64,000 bases of DNA from positions 7,264,501 through 7,328,500 of the forward strand of contig NC_062259.1 of the NCBI RefSeq assembly GCF_905475465.1, given 5' to 3'. The position numbers and the translations under genes are program-made. The notes below the pieces were generated by a model. It was not told where the DNA came from, ran no database searches, and worked only from the letters and a program-made list of their open reading frames with translations. Source of the DNA: Pieris napi. Lineage: Eukaryota; Arthropoda; Insecta; Lepidoptera; Pieridae. Positions 28,001-35,929 of this stretch are shown one piece after another. The first letter of the stretch is position 1. Each line of letters begins with the position of its first letter.

Positions 28001-30278
28001 TTCAAGTTAGTCGCTGACCTAATATAATTAAAGCGGTGTGTTATGACGTGACTAACAACCACAATTTTTATCTATTTTAGGTTAACATAAATTATTATAT
28101 TATGTATGAACAAAACAGACATTAGTTCTTTAGTTAATATTATTCGTTTAAACTAATAATTTAAACATTTAATAACAAAAAACATTAAAAAACGCAGAAT
28201 TCCAAGACTTACATTGTTAAATACAATTTCAGATAAATGAATTGCCAAAACCCAAATATTTACAAAATAAGCTACGAGACCTGAAAATTGGAACGCTTAA
28301 TAATATTGAAACAGCCACAGAGGATACTTCTATTATTGAAGCCTTAAGGAAATTCGTCAACCGTCGGGTTTCAGCATTACCCATTATTGATACTGAGGGC
28401 CGGCTGAAAGATATTTACGCCAAGTTTGATGTCATTGTAAGTATTTTTTTACAAAAGGCTCTACTAACATTAAGTGATAAACAAATGGACACTCTCAATG
28501 CAGGGCTCGCGAGTGTGTGTTATAAATATATTATTAACGGCAAAGGGTTGATTGTTACGGCGTATCATTATACTATCGTGAACCCAGAAATTCTGGAGAT
28601 GTAGAAGTATTCTTATGTTAAAAAAGTTGTAGTTTTGTGGAGGAGTCTTGGATTAGTGGGCTCTTAAGAAAGAAAATGTGCGTTTAAATTTACAATTTAT
28701 AATTATAATTTAGTCAAATGGTGAGAGTATCGTAAGGAAAGCGGCATATGCTTGGTCATAAAATTGACGACTAGAGTTGGGACTAACGTGCCTATAAAAG
28801 ATCATAATGTAGTACTACATAGTACTTGCAATTTGAGACTATATAGCGTTATAGCTCTGGATTATAATTTTAATAGTAGTTTTTAATTATCTTTGCGATC
28901 GTATATAATTTACAAGCCTCTGGAGTCCCCAAAATCGCTATATATATTTACTTTCTGTTATGTATACCATGCTAAATACAGCAGTTTTTCCATTGAGCCT
29001 CAATCGTAATTCTAATACGTTCCCTGTAAGACACCAGGCCAAATGACAAAATATATTCTCTAACTTAAAGTTTCATATCGTTTGATTTTGTTATAGAACT
29101 TGGCTGCTGAGAAAACGTATAATAACCTGGATGTGACGTTAAAAAAAGCAAATGAACATCGCAACGAGTGGTTTGAAGGAGTTCAAAAGTGTAATCTGGA
29201 CGAGACCCTCTATGAGGTCATGGAAAGGATTGTTCGTGCAGAGGTAATTTAAAAAGAAAAAGAAATTTCACACTTTACTTCTCTGTTATATTACGATTAG
29301 TCAAACGACCGTTTTGTCTTTTGTTTTACTTTTTTGTGATGTTTTTAAGATTAAACGTGCAAGATAACATCATATGCACATAAAATCTTGTATATCGCGT
29401 CTTTAGTCATCCTTGTGACAAGGCTTTCTGTGTCCATAAATAAATGAAATACATTTGCCGGTATTCAAACCTAAGCTAATACGTTAGTGCAAATAAACCA
29501 TTGAAAAACAATAATTTTTTATTTAAACGAATACAATAAAATAAATAAATTTTAATAAGATAGTTAAAACGCTGCAACTAGACTATTTTTTATGAATACG
29601 AGAGTTGAAGAAAGTTTATCAACTTAATTCTAAGCCATTGCCTTACTAGGGAAAGCTTAAAACTTTTAACATATATGGCCGCCCATACCAGGGCCTTGTG
29701 ACACAATCAGATTTCGACAGTCATGCCCCACTAACACCAAAATAATTTATATGAAAATGGTAATGGCGTGATTTAAAAGTTATTGCCATACATATTCGTT
29801 TAGCGTTATTGGGTCACGCTTGTTGATCAGTGATTTTGTTTTGAGCCCCAGTTTGGTCTAGCTGGGGTCGCGCCCACCCCAGGGTCTCCGATTCCAAATC
29901 GGCTGGACACAATAGAATTCATAATGAAGCCCAGCTCCCAATAATTTAATTACATTCTAGGTTGAACTAAGAAAATTACGTACGTACTACGTCCTAAACA
30001 TATTCAGATCCTGATCCTTATGAAATTTACAGGTGCATCGTCTGGTCGTGGTAAACGAAGAAGATAAAGTAACTGGCATCATATCGCTATCCGATCTCCT
30101 GATGTACCTCGTCCTACGTCCGACTGGCGAATGCGAGGGCGCCAGCCTACGTAACGAACACGGTCCGATCGTAGAAAAGGATGAAACTACAGATTCTATA
30201 TCGATAGAGAATGACAAAACCATACAAGAAGATGAATTGGAAGGAGCCGTTGGCGGTGAACCATTGGATGACAGTTAA
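2245..30278 (+). CDS. SNF4Agamma: AMP-activated protein kinase gamma subunit, whole gene with three alternative 5' ends
   Basis: The regulatory gamma subunit of AMPK binds AMP, ADP and ATP in the alpha-beta-gamma kinase complex and sets its activity by cellular energy state. The shared exons 15785-15924, 16746-16794, 20048-20185, 23044-23196, 27498-27676, 28233-28436, 29097-29243 and 30033-30278 join with consistent phases and encode four CBS repeats closely like mammalian gamma-1: KCYDLIPTSAKLVVFDTQL, VRAAPLW, GMLTITDF, HRLPVIDP, LTHKRIL, YAKFDVI, NLAAEKTYNNLD, RAEVHRLVVVNE and ISLSDLL are visible. Alternative N-termini come from 2245-2400 plus 5662-5692, from 11548-12415, or from 17897-18041. 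Predicted lengths are 480, 707 and 403 residues. Long N-terminal extensions are known for insect and vertebrate gamma-2-like forms. The family call is very safe; isoform structure is inferred from splice sites and phase only. Confidence 0.96.
3630..3905 (-). mobile_element. lepidopteran non-autonomous repeat, copy 2 (inverted)
   Basis: The minus strand carries the CTAAGTCTACCTG, ACATACCAACATACGGAAC and CGAATCGGTCCAGCCG words of the family at 640. Confidence 0.65.
3905..3985 (+). repeat. dispersed repeat piece (ATTATGTTTACGCTGTGATG type), copy 1
   Basis: The words ATTATGTTTACGCTGTGATG and AAAAGAAACAGATG recur at 7571-7640 and 54745-54830, the last copy with small changes. Confidence 0.55.
5662..5692 (+). 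CDS. SNF4Agamma: AMPK gamma 31-nt microexon
   Basis: A pyrimidine-rich tract ending TTTTTACAG precedes 31 nt that end at a strong GTGAGT donor. Read in phase 0 it gives RAGNQSHHHA plus one base, so it converts the phase-0 end of exon 2245-2400 to the phase-1 end needed by exon 15785. The joined codon is GGT (Gly), the same as when exon 11548-12415 is used. Both splice sites and the phase change fit; transcript support is lacking. Confidence 0.65.
6478..6745 (+). mobile_element. lepidopteran non-autonomous repeat, copy 3
   Basis: It begins CTGCCCCGCGAACCG, includes TTTTACTTAGCCTACC and ends TTTATATAGATTT, so both ends of the family are visible. Confidence 0.7.
7256..7480 (+). mobile_element. 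tRNA-derived SINE
   Basis: AACCCTGAGGTTGTGGGTTC followed by GCACCCC forms a box B-like element. The body continues to a region resembling the 3' half of lepidopteran SINEs. The short minus-strand frame at 7268-7465 is incidental. Confidence 0.65.
7565..7645 (+). repeat. dispersed repeat piece (ATTATGTTTACGCTGTGATG type), copy 2
   Basis: TGTTTACGCTGTGATGAAAA and TTTAGTTAAAACGGTGCAAT match the copies at 3905 and 54735. Confidence 0.6.
8846..8975 (+). mobile_element. lepidopteran non-autonomous repeat fragment
   Basis: It opens AACCCGACACACGTCTT and includes ATCAAAATCGGTCCGTTTAA, the same 5' and 3' words as the element at 42679. Confidence 0.55.
8975..9436 (-). mobile_element. lepidopteran repeat opening ACTAGCGACCCG
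   Basis: On the minus strand the element starts ACTAGCGACCCGCCACGG at 9436 and runs to the AGAGAAAGCGACTTTG block near 8998. This is a very common lepidopteran repeat that I recognise; whether it is helitron- or SINE-like is not settled by the sequence. Three short frames across it are incidental. Confidence 0.75.
11548..12415 (+). CDS. SNF4Agamma: AMPK gamma alternative first coding exon (long isoform N-terminal extension)
   Basis: The ATG at 11548 (MRAITSFFSKSRSRQNSASL) is the first in-frame ATG after an in-frame stop at 11527-11529. A candidate acceptor CAG at 11506-11508 suggests a non-coding exon further upstream. The exon encodes a serine- and arginine-rich, probably disordered extension of 289 residues with many basophilic kinase-type sites (SRSRQNSASLDE, RRSSCNRS, RSRSKSLDAHF). 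It ends CAA G/GTAATA in phase 1 and joins exon 15785 through a GGT glycine codon. The reading frame runs on past the donor for 16 codons into the intron, which is ordinary. Function of the extension is not evident beyond likely phosphoregulation. Confidence 0.88.
12978..13011. repeat. (TA)n microsatellite
   Basis: About 17 uninterrupted TA units lie in the intron after the long AMPK gamma first exon. Confidence 0.95.
13365..13610 (+). mobile_element. lepidopteran non-autonomous repeat, copy 4
   Basis: It reads AAGCTGCCCGCGATTTTT, then ACTACCTTTTTAGTAG and ends ATTTATATAGATTTT. Confidence 0.7.
13724..13785. repeat. near-perfect inverted repeat with 24-bp arms
   Basis: The arms are 13724-13747 and 13762-13785, one mismatch, with a 14-nt loop; the core word is TGGGCATATTGAAACC. 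It lies in an AMPK gamma intron. Confidence 0.85.
14395..14530 (+). mobile_element. lepidopteran SINE-like repeat fragment
   Basis: The words AAAAAACCGGCAACGCATTC, GCGAGTCCTTTGGCGTTGAG and TCTTAACATCA mark a repeat that is very frequent in lepidopteran genomes. Confidence 0.7.
15785..15924 (+). CDS. SNF4Agamma: AMPK gamma shared linker exon
   Basis: The exon lies between TTTTTCAG and GTAAGT. It must be entered in phase 1, because the other two frames hit stops. It encodes a basic linker reading HLRRTTSQEAEKRRSSLGN, then RHRASDASLDPHHAAILF, and ends in phase 0 after RNARG. It can follow either the microexon at 5662 or exon 11548-12415. Confidence 0.9.
16058..16114 (+). CDS. SNF4Agamma: candidate alternative last exon of AMPK gamma
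   Basis: An acceptor TATTTTCAG is followed, in the phase 0 left by exon 15785-15924, by 18 codons (EIKELIRTDAILVNPEET) and TAA. No good donor was seen before the stop, so it would be a terminal exon giving a gamma form without CBS repeats. Sequence containing AATAAA lies near 16336. Chance cannot be excluded for such a short frame. Confidence 0.3.
   Translation, partial: EIKELIRTDAILVNPEET
16746..16794 (+). CDS. SNF4Agamma: AMPK gamma shared exon, pre-CBS linker
   Basis: The acceptor TTTCAG and donor GTAAGT bound 49 nt encoding LPVVDPFIQKANLSDL plus one base (phase 0 to 1). It connects the linker exon to the first CBS exon. Confidence 0.9.
17740..18041 (+). promoter_or_regulatory. GC-rich island around the proximal AMPK gamma first exon
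   Basis: From about 17740 to 18040 the sequence is markedly richer in G, C and CpG than its AT-rich surroundings (for example GGGTGCGCGGGCGCC at 17812-17826). Together with a coding first exon at 17897 this suggests a TATA-less internal promoter. No start site can be fixed from sequence. Confidence 0.5.
17897..18041 (+). CDS. SNF4Agamma: AMPK gamma alternative first coding exon (short isoform)
   Basis: The ATG at 17897 opens MLRLHYFSDHPALAVEDGEE and continues through YSIELIKEFEAVGRAWK to WLEK. It is then cut at G/GTGTCG in phase 1, which matches exon 20048 exactly (next residues E-EDESQ). The resulting 403-residue form resembles mammalian gamma-1 in architecture, with a short acidic N-terminus before the CBS repeats. 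Another ATG at 17893 is out of frame. The donor is weaker than the others, so the precise exon end is the least certain part. Confidence 0.65.
18500..18860 (+). mobile_element. 3' remnant of an RTE-like LINE
   Basis: The frame at 18538-18738 encodes RSPKKRWIEEMEAIAGNEWR, then DRVSWKKLEEAFTREG, the characteristic reverse transcriptase C-terminus (R-W-x(n)-AG-x-W-x(n)-DR-x2-W-x2-LEEAF). A short 3' UTR and a TTATTATTG-type tail follow. It sits in the intron after the proximal AMPK gamma first exon. Confidence 0.8.
20048..20185 (+). CDS. SNF4Agamma: AMPK gamma shared exon, start of CBS1
   Basis: The exon runs from TTTTGCAG to GTGAGT, 138 nt, phase 1 to 1. It encodes EEDESQIFVKFFKFHKCYDL, then IPTSAKLVVFDTQL and VKKAFFALVYN, the canonical entry into CBS repeat 1 of AMPK gamma. 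Confidence 0.96.
20186..23043 (+). other. AMPK gamma intron
   Basis: AT-rich. A short CCGCCGGCCCGGCGAATC word near 22121 may be the end of a dispersed repeat; otherwise I see nothing. Confidence 0.4.
23044..23196 (+). CDS. SNF4Agamma: AMPK gamma shared exon, end of CBS1
   Basis: The exon is 153 nt, phase 1 to 1, between CCCCAG and GTAAGT. It encodes VRAAPLWDSQRQEYVGMLTI, then TDFIKILQMYY and ELEEHRLETWR. The VRAAPLW arginine and TITDF aspartate correspond to conserved nucleotide-site residues of the family. Confidence 0.96.
23240..23360 (+). mobile_element. SINE fragment
   Basis: GCGTTGGCTTAGTGATCGTG resembles a box A start, and GGTGAAGGAAAACTTCGTG with GAACCGGCATG matches the body of lepidopteran SINEs. 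Confidence 0.6.
24950..25200 (-). pseudogene. decayed LINE reverse transcriptase 3' fragment
   Basis: The minus strand reads RIRKRMFRWFGHVENINEKR and then LTNRIIHGNRGR, the familiar RWFGHVxRMxExRLT segment near the end of a class of non-LTR reverse transcriptases. Stops interrupt both sides. The two plus-strand frames here are shadows. Confidence 0.7.
26553..26585. repeat. perfect 12-bp inverted repeat
   Basis: TTCTCGTTTAAG and its exact complement flank a 9-nt loop in an AMPK gamma intron. Confidence 0.8.
27498..27676 (+). CDS. SNF4Agamma: AMPK gamma shared exon, CBS2
   Basis: The exon is 179 nt, phase 1 to 0, between TTTTTCAG and GTAAGT. It carries VPLVSIGPDSSLYEAIRIL, NRIHRLPVIDPETGNVLYI and LTHKRILRFLFLY. 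The HRLPVID histidine-arginine pair and the lysine of THKR match the family's nucleotide-binding residues. Confidence 0.96.
28233..28436 (+). CDS. SNF4Agamma: AMPK gamma shared exon, CBS3
   Basis: The exon is 204 nt in phase 0 between TTTCAG and GTAAGT. It encodes KIGTLNNIETATEDTSIIEA, then NRRVSALPIIDTEGRLKDI and YAKFDVI. The last motif is YSKFDVI in mammalian gamma-1, so a serine next to the nucleotide pocket is alanine here. The intron after the donor stays open in frame to a stop at 28602-28604. Confidence 0.95.
29097..29243 (+). CDS. SNF4Agamma: AMPK gamma shared exon, CBS3-CBS4
   Basis: The exon is 147 nt in phase 0 between GTTATAG and GTAATT. It encodes NLAAEKTYNNLDVTLKKANE, then HRNEWFEGVQKCNLDETLYE and VMERIVRAE, entering CBS repeat 4. 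Confidence 0.95.
30033..30278 (+). CDS. SNF4Agamma: AMPK gamma last exon, CBS4 and acidic tail
   Basis: The exon follows TTTACAG and ends at TAA. VHRLVVVNEEDKVTGIISLS and DLLMYLVLRPTG complete CBS4 with the conserved HR and SLSD residues. An acidic C-terminal tail of about 45 residues, rich in Glu and Asp and ending GGEPLDDS, extends beyond the mammalian gamma-1 end. Confidence 0.96.
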   Translation: MHRLVVVNEEDKVTGIISLSDLLMYLVLRPTGECEGASLRNEHGPIVEKDETTDSISIENDKTIQEDELEGAVGGEPLDDS

Positions 30279-32878
30279 TTTGTAAATTTATAATACAAAA
30301 ATTTCTATCGCTACCAAACCAATATTTCGCTCTATTGCTCTTGATACTTGTTCTACAGAATAATATTTATAGAAATTACAAGAAGTATCTTAGTATATAT
30401 CATATAGTAGTATATCAGTTATTTGTCAATTTTCGAGATAATTAAAATAATATTAAAAACAATTACTATTGAATCAATTAGCGATTGGATTTTTTAAAAG
30501 ATATTAATCAAATTGTCTAAAATTAACTGTACTTATTAATTACCAAATGACAATGGCACTAACGTCCATTATAAAAAGGTGGACTATGGAAAGTTTATCG
30601 TAACCATGGTTTCAAATACATAAGACCACGTTTTATTTTAAGTAATGGTCCTTTTCTCAAGACATCTTAAAAATCCAAATAATATAAAAACACACACATT
30701 TTTTAACACATAATAATACTTTTACTATATTAGTATTTACTATAATAGTATTTGCAGTGTCAGACTCGTTTTGACGATGTAATTCATATCACAATTTTTA
30801 TGTATACTTACTGTTTGTTATTTAGGATTTTCTAAAGTTTTATACTAAAGCAATATTGCTTGATAATATACGGGATAGTTCCGTATCGTATTGGTGTGCA
30901 AATATTATCCATTAGGGATTCTATATTCACGGATTATGAATATAACTCTGAAGCTTATTCAGTGCGGCTTCACCCTACCAACTGCCAAATGTTTAAATGT
31001 TGTTTCGATGTATTTAAATCCACTATATATATCGTATGACTCTATTGGTATAGTTAGAGAAACACGGACGATTTATCTATCCTCTGAACAAATAATATAA
31101 TAATCATTAGCCAGTTCAGGATTAGTTCGTAAGACCTTGATGTTACCCTAAAAATTGCGTTTAAACATCATTTCGACCACCAACTTTCTATTGAATTTAC
31201 AAAGGTCAACCTGACCCATATAAGCCGTGTGTAGTACTTAAGTAACTCGTAAAGAATATTCTGACCTCTGGTTGGCTAATATATTTAATAACATTATTTA
31301 GTGAGTAATTTGCCGATTTCATCGCCTTTAGATTTAGTTAACATGTCAGTATTCGGAAAAAACTAATATGCTTTAAAAATGTATGTGATTTAGTATTTCA
31401 AACTGAATCCGCACTTCGATTAATCGGACAATATTTTTTCCTTCTACTGATCATTGATTATCTACCATTTTCAAGACCAAAAACCCTTATAACATGAGGG
31501 AAAGATTCCATATGGTCCGACTGGTCGGAGTAAACGGTCTGAGATTGATTCAAAATTATTTAAAATGCCTTACGCCCGCTTTATATATTCCAAATATTCA
31601 TTATCAATTTTGATATTTGGTACCTCTGTGTTCCTGTAGCATAGAATTTTCAATAAAAAAATTACGATTTGTTACATTTTAAATGGTATTTTGAATATAC
31701 GACCCGGGCGTGTTGATGACTAAAAATACTATCGATACGTACATTACCTGAATATAAATTCCCCATTTAAGTTGTAACAAAGGAAGTCATATTTTAAGAA
31801 ATTCTCACTTTATATTAATTCGTCTAAGTTAGTTTGGGATTAATTTAATATAAGGTTCGATAAGTGCGAATGATAACTTCTAGTGATTTCGTATGTGTAT
31901 ATTAAACACAAGTCCCATAATAAATCTGTATATGCACAAACGTACAGTTATAAAAGCAAGGCCCATAATAAAAAATATTTTCGTAACATTTAAAATCCAA
32001 ATTTCATTATTAAATATTAAATTGTTAAAAAAAAAATATAAGTACTTGATGCCACAAGAAATAACGCTCAATTTTCTATCTATAGTAAATTTTGATAAAG
32101 CTCATAATTTTCATTTTTCGATGTGGTTTTCTATGCCACAAATATTTTTTATAGAAAAACAACAAGCATTTATTAAATTAACATTTACATTGAAATTATT
32201 TCTTGATAGTATTTTCTATACTAGGGCACTTTAGTGACTCCTTCATATATTCCTATAAAATTGTGTAAAATCATTTATGTATTTGAAATATCATATTAAA
32301 TAGTGTAGATTTCATATATTGTATGTAGTTGCATGACATATTTGTACTTGGCATATTAACAAGGATTAACATATTGGTGCAAAACAATATATGAAACTGG
32401 TGTTGTGAAATATATTTTCTAGTTGTGAATTATCAAATTATGTATTAAGGCATATAAAACGTACCTTCTACTGTTTGAAAATTATTAAATGTATGAACTT
32501 TTAGATAAGCAGTTAACAATTAGGTTATACACATAGACTTGCGCATAAGTTTTCAAAGTTGATTAGAACAAAATCTTGGATAATCAAAATTGTTTTGAAC
32601 AATTTTTGAATAGCTTGCGTGCAAATTACACGTAAATGTGTGGTATTTGTTAAATTGTTGTGCCTCATGTTACAGGACTCATGAGAATATGAAATTCTTT
32701 AGTTTTTAAGTTGTATGACTAAACATGTTTGATCTTAAGAATTAAAGCATGATTCCGTAGACTTGGTTGTTATTTTCCAATATCAACTTTCGTATCTGTT
32801 TCTGGAATTCTTTTTGAACACCCTATTAAAATACATATACACATTGCACATGCCAAAAGTAAAAAGCGGTCTATCGCC
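30279..32878 (+). other. AMPK gamma 3' UTR and downstream AT-rich sequence
   Basis: No coding frame was supported here. A candidate poly(A) signal AATAAA lies at 31652-31657. Where the transcript ends cannot be decided from sequence; otherwise I see nothing. Confidence 0.4.
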
Positions 32879-32892
32879 AAATTCGCGGCAAT

Positions 32893-33319
32893 AGACGGCC
32901 GGCGTTTACCGGATACATAGATGGGGTATCCTAAACAAACTGAAGTTTGCGCCACACAAGACCAAAGCCATGGTGGTGACGCGCAAACTGAAGTATGATA
33001 CCCCACGGCTAAATATGAATAATGTACCGATACAGATGGATAACCACATTCGAATTCTCGGAGTTGATGTGGATGCTAGACTCACGTTTAACAGACATGT
33101 GGAGAGGGTATGCCGGAAGGCCATCCAGATATATAAGCAGCTGGCCAAAGCCGCGAAGATCGAATGGGGACTAAACCAGCAAGTTATCGCGACCGCGTAC
33201 ACTGCCGTTATTGAACCAATCGTAATGTATGCGGCCGCGGTGTGGGCTCCCGCGACAAATAAAATCTATTTCTCAAATAAATCTAGGTCAGCACGGAAAT
33301 ACTGGAGGGCGAAGAATTA
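32893..33319 (+). pseudogene. LINE reverse transcriptase C-terminal fragment
   Basis: The frame reads IHRWGILNKLKFAPHKTKAM, IRILGVDVDARLTFNRHVER and IEPIVMYAAAVWAPATNK, the usual segment after the polymerase core of R1-like LINEs. After ATNKI the sequence stops matching the family and the frame ends near 33319. The catalytic core with its FADD-type motif is absent because of 5' truncation. Confidence 0.85.
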
Positions 33320-34318
33320 GAGAGGAGAGTGAAATACGTAGATCTCCCACACCCGGCGAAACAAACAAAACTGGACTACAAGATGCTCACCAATCCGGAA
33401 GAAATCGAAGGACACGGCGGCACACAAATCTATACGGACGGCAGCAAAACAAGTATAGGAGTGGGTGCCGCTTGGACGGAATGGAAAGATGGAATGGAAA
33501 TAAATAGCAAGATGTTTAAGATGGCGCCCCACTGCACAGTTTTTCAAGCTGAATTGACGGCACTACGAAACGCGACTAGCCACATAAATAAAAATAAGCG
33601 TGACGCTAAAATATACAGTGATTCTAGGTCAGCATTAGATGCTATTGTGAGTGGACGATCTCTCGATCCCCAGGTAGCCGAGATCCGCCGGAGCCTGGAA
33701 GAGTGCCGCAAAAGAGGAACTCATATAAGCCTCTTCTGGGTAAAGGCGCACGTTGGTACGCCAGGGAACGAGAGGGCGGACACTTTAGCAAAAGAAGCGG
33801 CGGAAAGACTAAGGTCAAAACCTGAATACGCCGCATACCCCCTGTCATATGTAAAACATCAGATAAGGCAAAAGACTCTAGATGTATGGAGTGAACGCTA
33901 CCTGGGGGGTGAAACAGCTGGAACTACAAAATTATTTATCGCAAATGTTAGAACTGCGTACAAATTAATAAAAGAGAAGCGTTTCACACCCCAGATGGCG
34001 CAAATTCTTACAGGGCACGGAGCCTTTGCACATTACCTTCATAGGTTTAAAATTAGGACAAGCCCAGCATGTGACTGCGGCGATGAAGAACAAACAGTAG
34101 AACATGTGCTCATACATTGCCCTATTTTCGCATCGTCCAGGCACGACCTGGAGCAACAAATGCAGATGACTGTAGACCGTAACGGCCTACAGGACATGTT
34201 AATAAAGCACAGATCGTGCCTGGAACGGTTCTGCGAAAAAATTGTGGAATATATAAAGGCGGCAAACAAAACCCCAAGAACGGGTCTCGCGAGGAATTGC
34301 GTCCCGGCTCGCCCATGA
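33287..34318 (+). pseudogene. LINE RNase H domain and zinc-knuckle fragment
   Basis: The frame is open from 33287 to TAG at 34316-34318 and overlaps the preceding fragment in another frame. RNase H motifs are visible: IYTDGSK, FQAELTALRNA, IYSDSRSALDAI and GNERADTLAKEA, giving the acidic residues D, E, D and D. A C-terminal CDCGDEEQTVEHVLIHCP knuckle follows. The domain itself is intact over 300 codons, so the insertion is fairly young, although the element as a whole is defective. Confidence 0.9.
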
Positions 34319-34479
34319 ATATTGTTAACAAAAATATTACAGATGTAGCCGGGGCGTCTTTCGCGAGACGTGTGATGTGCAAAGGTCCCTGGACACAACG
34401 GCAGGGGAGTAGAAAAGTGATATATTAAAAAAATAAAAAAATAAAAAAAAAAATAAAAAAAAAAAAAAAAAAAATTCGC

Positions 34480-35304
34480 ACTTATATTTTGATAAAAGAT
34501 TAAAAATAAATGAAAGCATTTTTTAAATTAGCGCCGATTGTGGTCAGTGAAAATCCGTGTGTAGATTGAATTTAAACAGAACAAAGTTAAGTCATTTTCA
34601 AATGTTAATATGCTTTTCAATAAAACGACTTATTTATTTAATGAATTTATTCCAACTGCCGACATCTTTCCGACATAAAATAGTAAAATTTCGCCGTCTC
34701 CACGATACCGCCAATCCACATTCATTTTGGTTAAATATTATGTCTAAAAGTGATTGTATTATACGAACACATTTAAATATATATAACACTGCAAAAATTT
34801 AAATATTCGTCCGTTTATCCGTTTCGTGACATTTTTTTCGAATAGGTAAAAGGGGATCAGCCTTCTGTGACTGACATCCGCGATCGACTTTTTGGTTCGG
34901 ACATTTGGAACATAAATAATTCCTACCGCATCCGTAAATTACTGTCGTAATAAAAATCGGAAGACAATCTCTTTATTAAAACTTTTAGTGCGTCAAGGTG
35001 GCAAACAATAAAATCATACGTACCATCTTCTAATATTAGAAGATATCTATAATAATAAACAATTAAGAACCCAGAAACTGAGTGTATTGTGATCTGACTT
35101 TGTCTAAATAGTATCAATAAAAAATAGTGATAAAGGAAGACCTTGTCCAAGCCCCATGGGTCATGATACCTACCGCACAATTATGACGTAATACCTACCG
35201 CCCAACCCTAATTCCGATAAAGGATATTTTTTTCAATTGCACTGAATCTTAGAATAAGTGGTACAAATCAATAAATTGAAATTGGTATCTCTCAAATTTT
35301 TCAA
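34480..35304. other. intergenic AT-rich sequence
   Basis: I see no gene or recognisable repeat between the LINE tail and the ORF at 35305. Confidence 0.5.
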
Positions 35305-35796
35305 ATGTTATGGCTACTTTCGTACAATTTTTTTGTTGAGCGGCAATATAAGCATAGGCCCCTGGTCGTTACTGATTTTACAGTTTATACAATACAATCA
35401 CTTTACCCTAACATAAATAACAACAAGACAAGATTCATGTTTCCATCGGATTGGCTTCAGACTACGCAACATTTAACTCAAGATATTTTCAAATTTCACT
35501 TACATAAAGGATCTTGTGAAATCAGTGAAAGTCGCGCACATGTACGTGGCACGTATGATAAAGAAATTTTTATTCGCTTTGTATGTTGTAGACACACGCT
35601 TTACGCTTTGAAGTTTTGTCTTTTCAATATCGATGTAAAACAATGTTACGGGCCGTTGTTGCCCGACCCTATATTTTTATTAATGTGGCTTGCCCAGCTT
35701 GGATGCAGTGGTTATGCAAATAAATGTTCGGGATTCACTAAAACAATTTTATTTATGGGACCGGATACTAACAGACGGCAAACCAGTACTCGGTAA
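35305..35796 (+). CDS. unrecognised 163-residue ORF
   Basis: The ATG at 35305 opens an intact frame to TAA. The product begins MLWLLSYNFFVERQYKHRPL and contains cysteine-rich stretches (RFVCCRHTLYALKFC and LGCSGYANKCSGF). It has no signal I can tie to a family. An AATAAA lies about a dozen bases after the stop. It could be a small single-exon gene, a fragment of a decayed repeat, or a chance frame; in 64 kb of this composition a 490-nt frame is unusual but not impossible. Confidence 0.25.
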   Translation: MLWLLSYNFFVERQYKHRPLVVTDFTVYTIQSLYPNINNNKTRFMFPSDWLQTTQHLTQDIFKFHLHKGSCEISESRAHVRGTYDKEIFIRFVCCRHTLYALKFCLFNIDVKQCYGPLLPDPIFLLMWLAQLGCSGYANKCSGFTKTILFMGPDTNRRQTSTR

Positions 35797-35875
35797 ACCG
35801 GGCACTTTGAATAAAGTGATGAATGCCTGCAATGCCGAGGACTAGCGGGTGTATTGCTGACCTTTCAGGGAATGG

Positions 35876-35928
35876 TACGCCTTTTTCTTGAAGGCCCCTA
35901 AGTCATATGCCTTCAAGAAAAAGGCGTA
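35876..35928. repeat. perfect 20-bp inverted repeat
   Basis: TACGCCTTTTTCTTGAAGGC at 35876-35895 is repeated as its exact reverse complement at 35909-35928, with a 13-nt loop. It is probably the remnant of a foldback element; the preceding 60 bases are GC-richer than the surroundings and may belong to it. Confidence 0.8.
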
Positions 35929-35929
35929 G

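Larger units (their letters stand above)
32887..34471 (+). mobile_element. 5'-truncated R1/I-like non-LTR retrotransposon
   Basis: The segment holds the 3' part of a LINE ORF2, a 3' UTR and an A-rich tail with interspersed T (about 34427-34471). The motif AAATTCGC occurs just before it (32879-32886) and just after the tail (34472-34479), a candidate target-site duplication. The reverse transcriptase thumb and connection region, the RNase H domain and a terminal C-x-C-x7-H-x4-C knuckle (CDCGDEEQTVEHVLIHC) place it with RNase H-bearing R1/I/Jockey-type elements. The 5' part is missing and an internal segment is lost, so the copy is dead. It lies between the AMPK gamma and transporter genes. Confidence 0.88.

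Noticed and set aside
33229..34519. Several frames on both strands across the LINE
   Set aside because: They overlap the reverse transcriptase and RNase H frames and show none of the family motifs.
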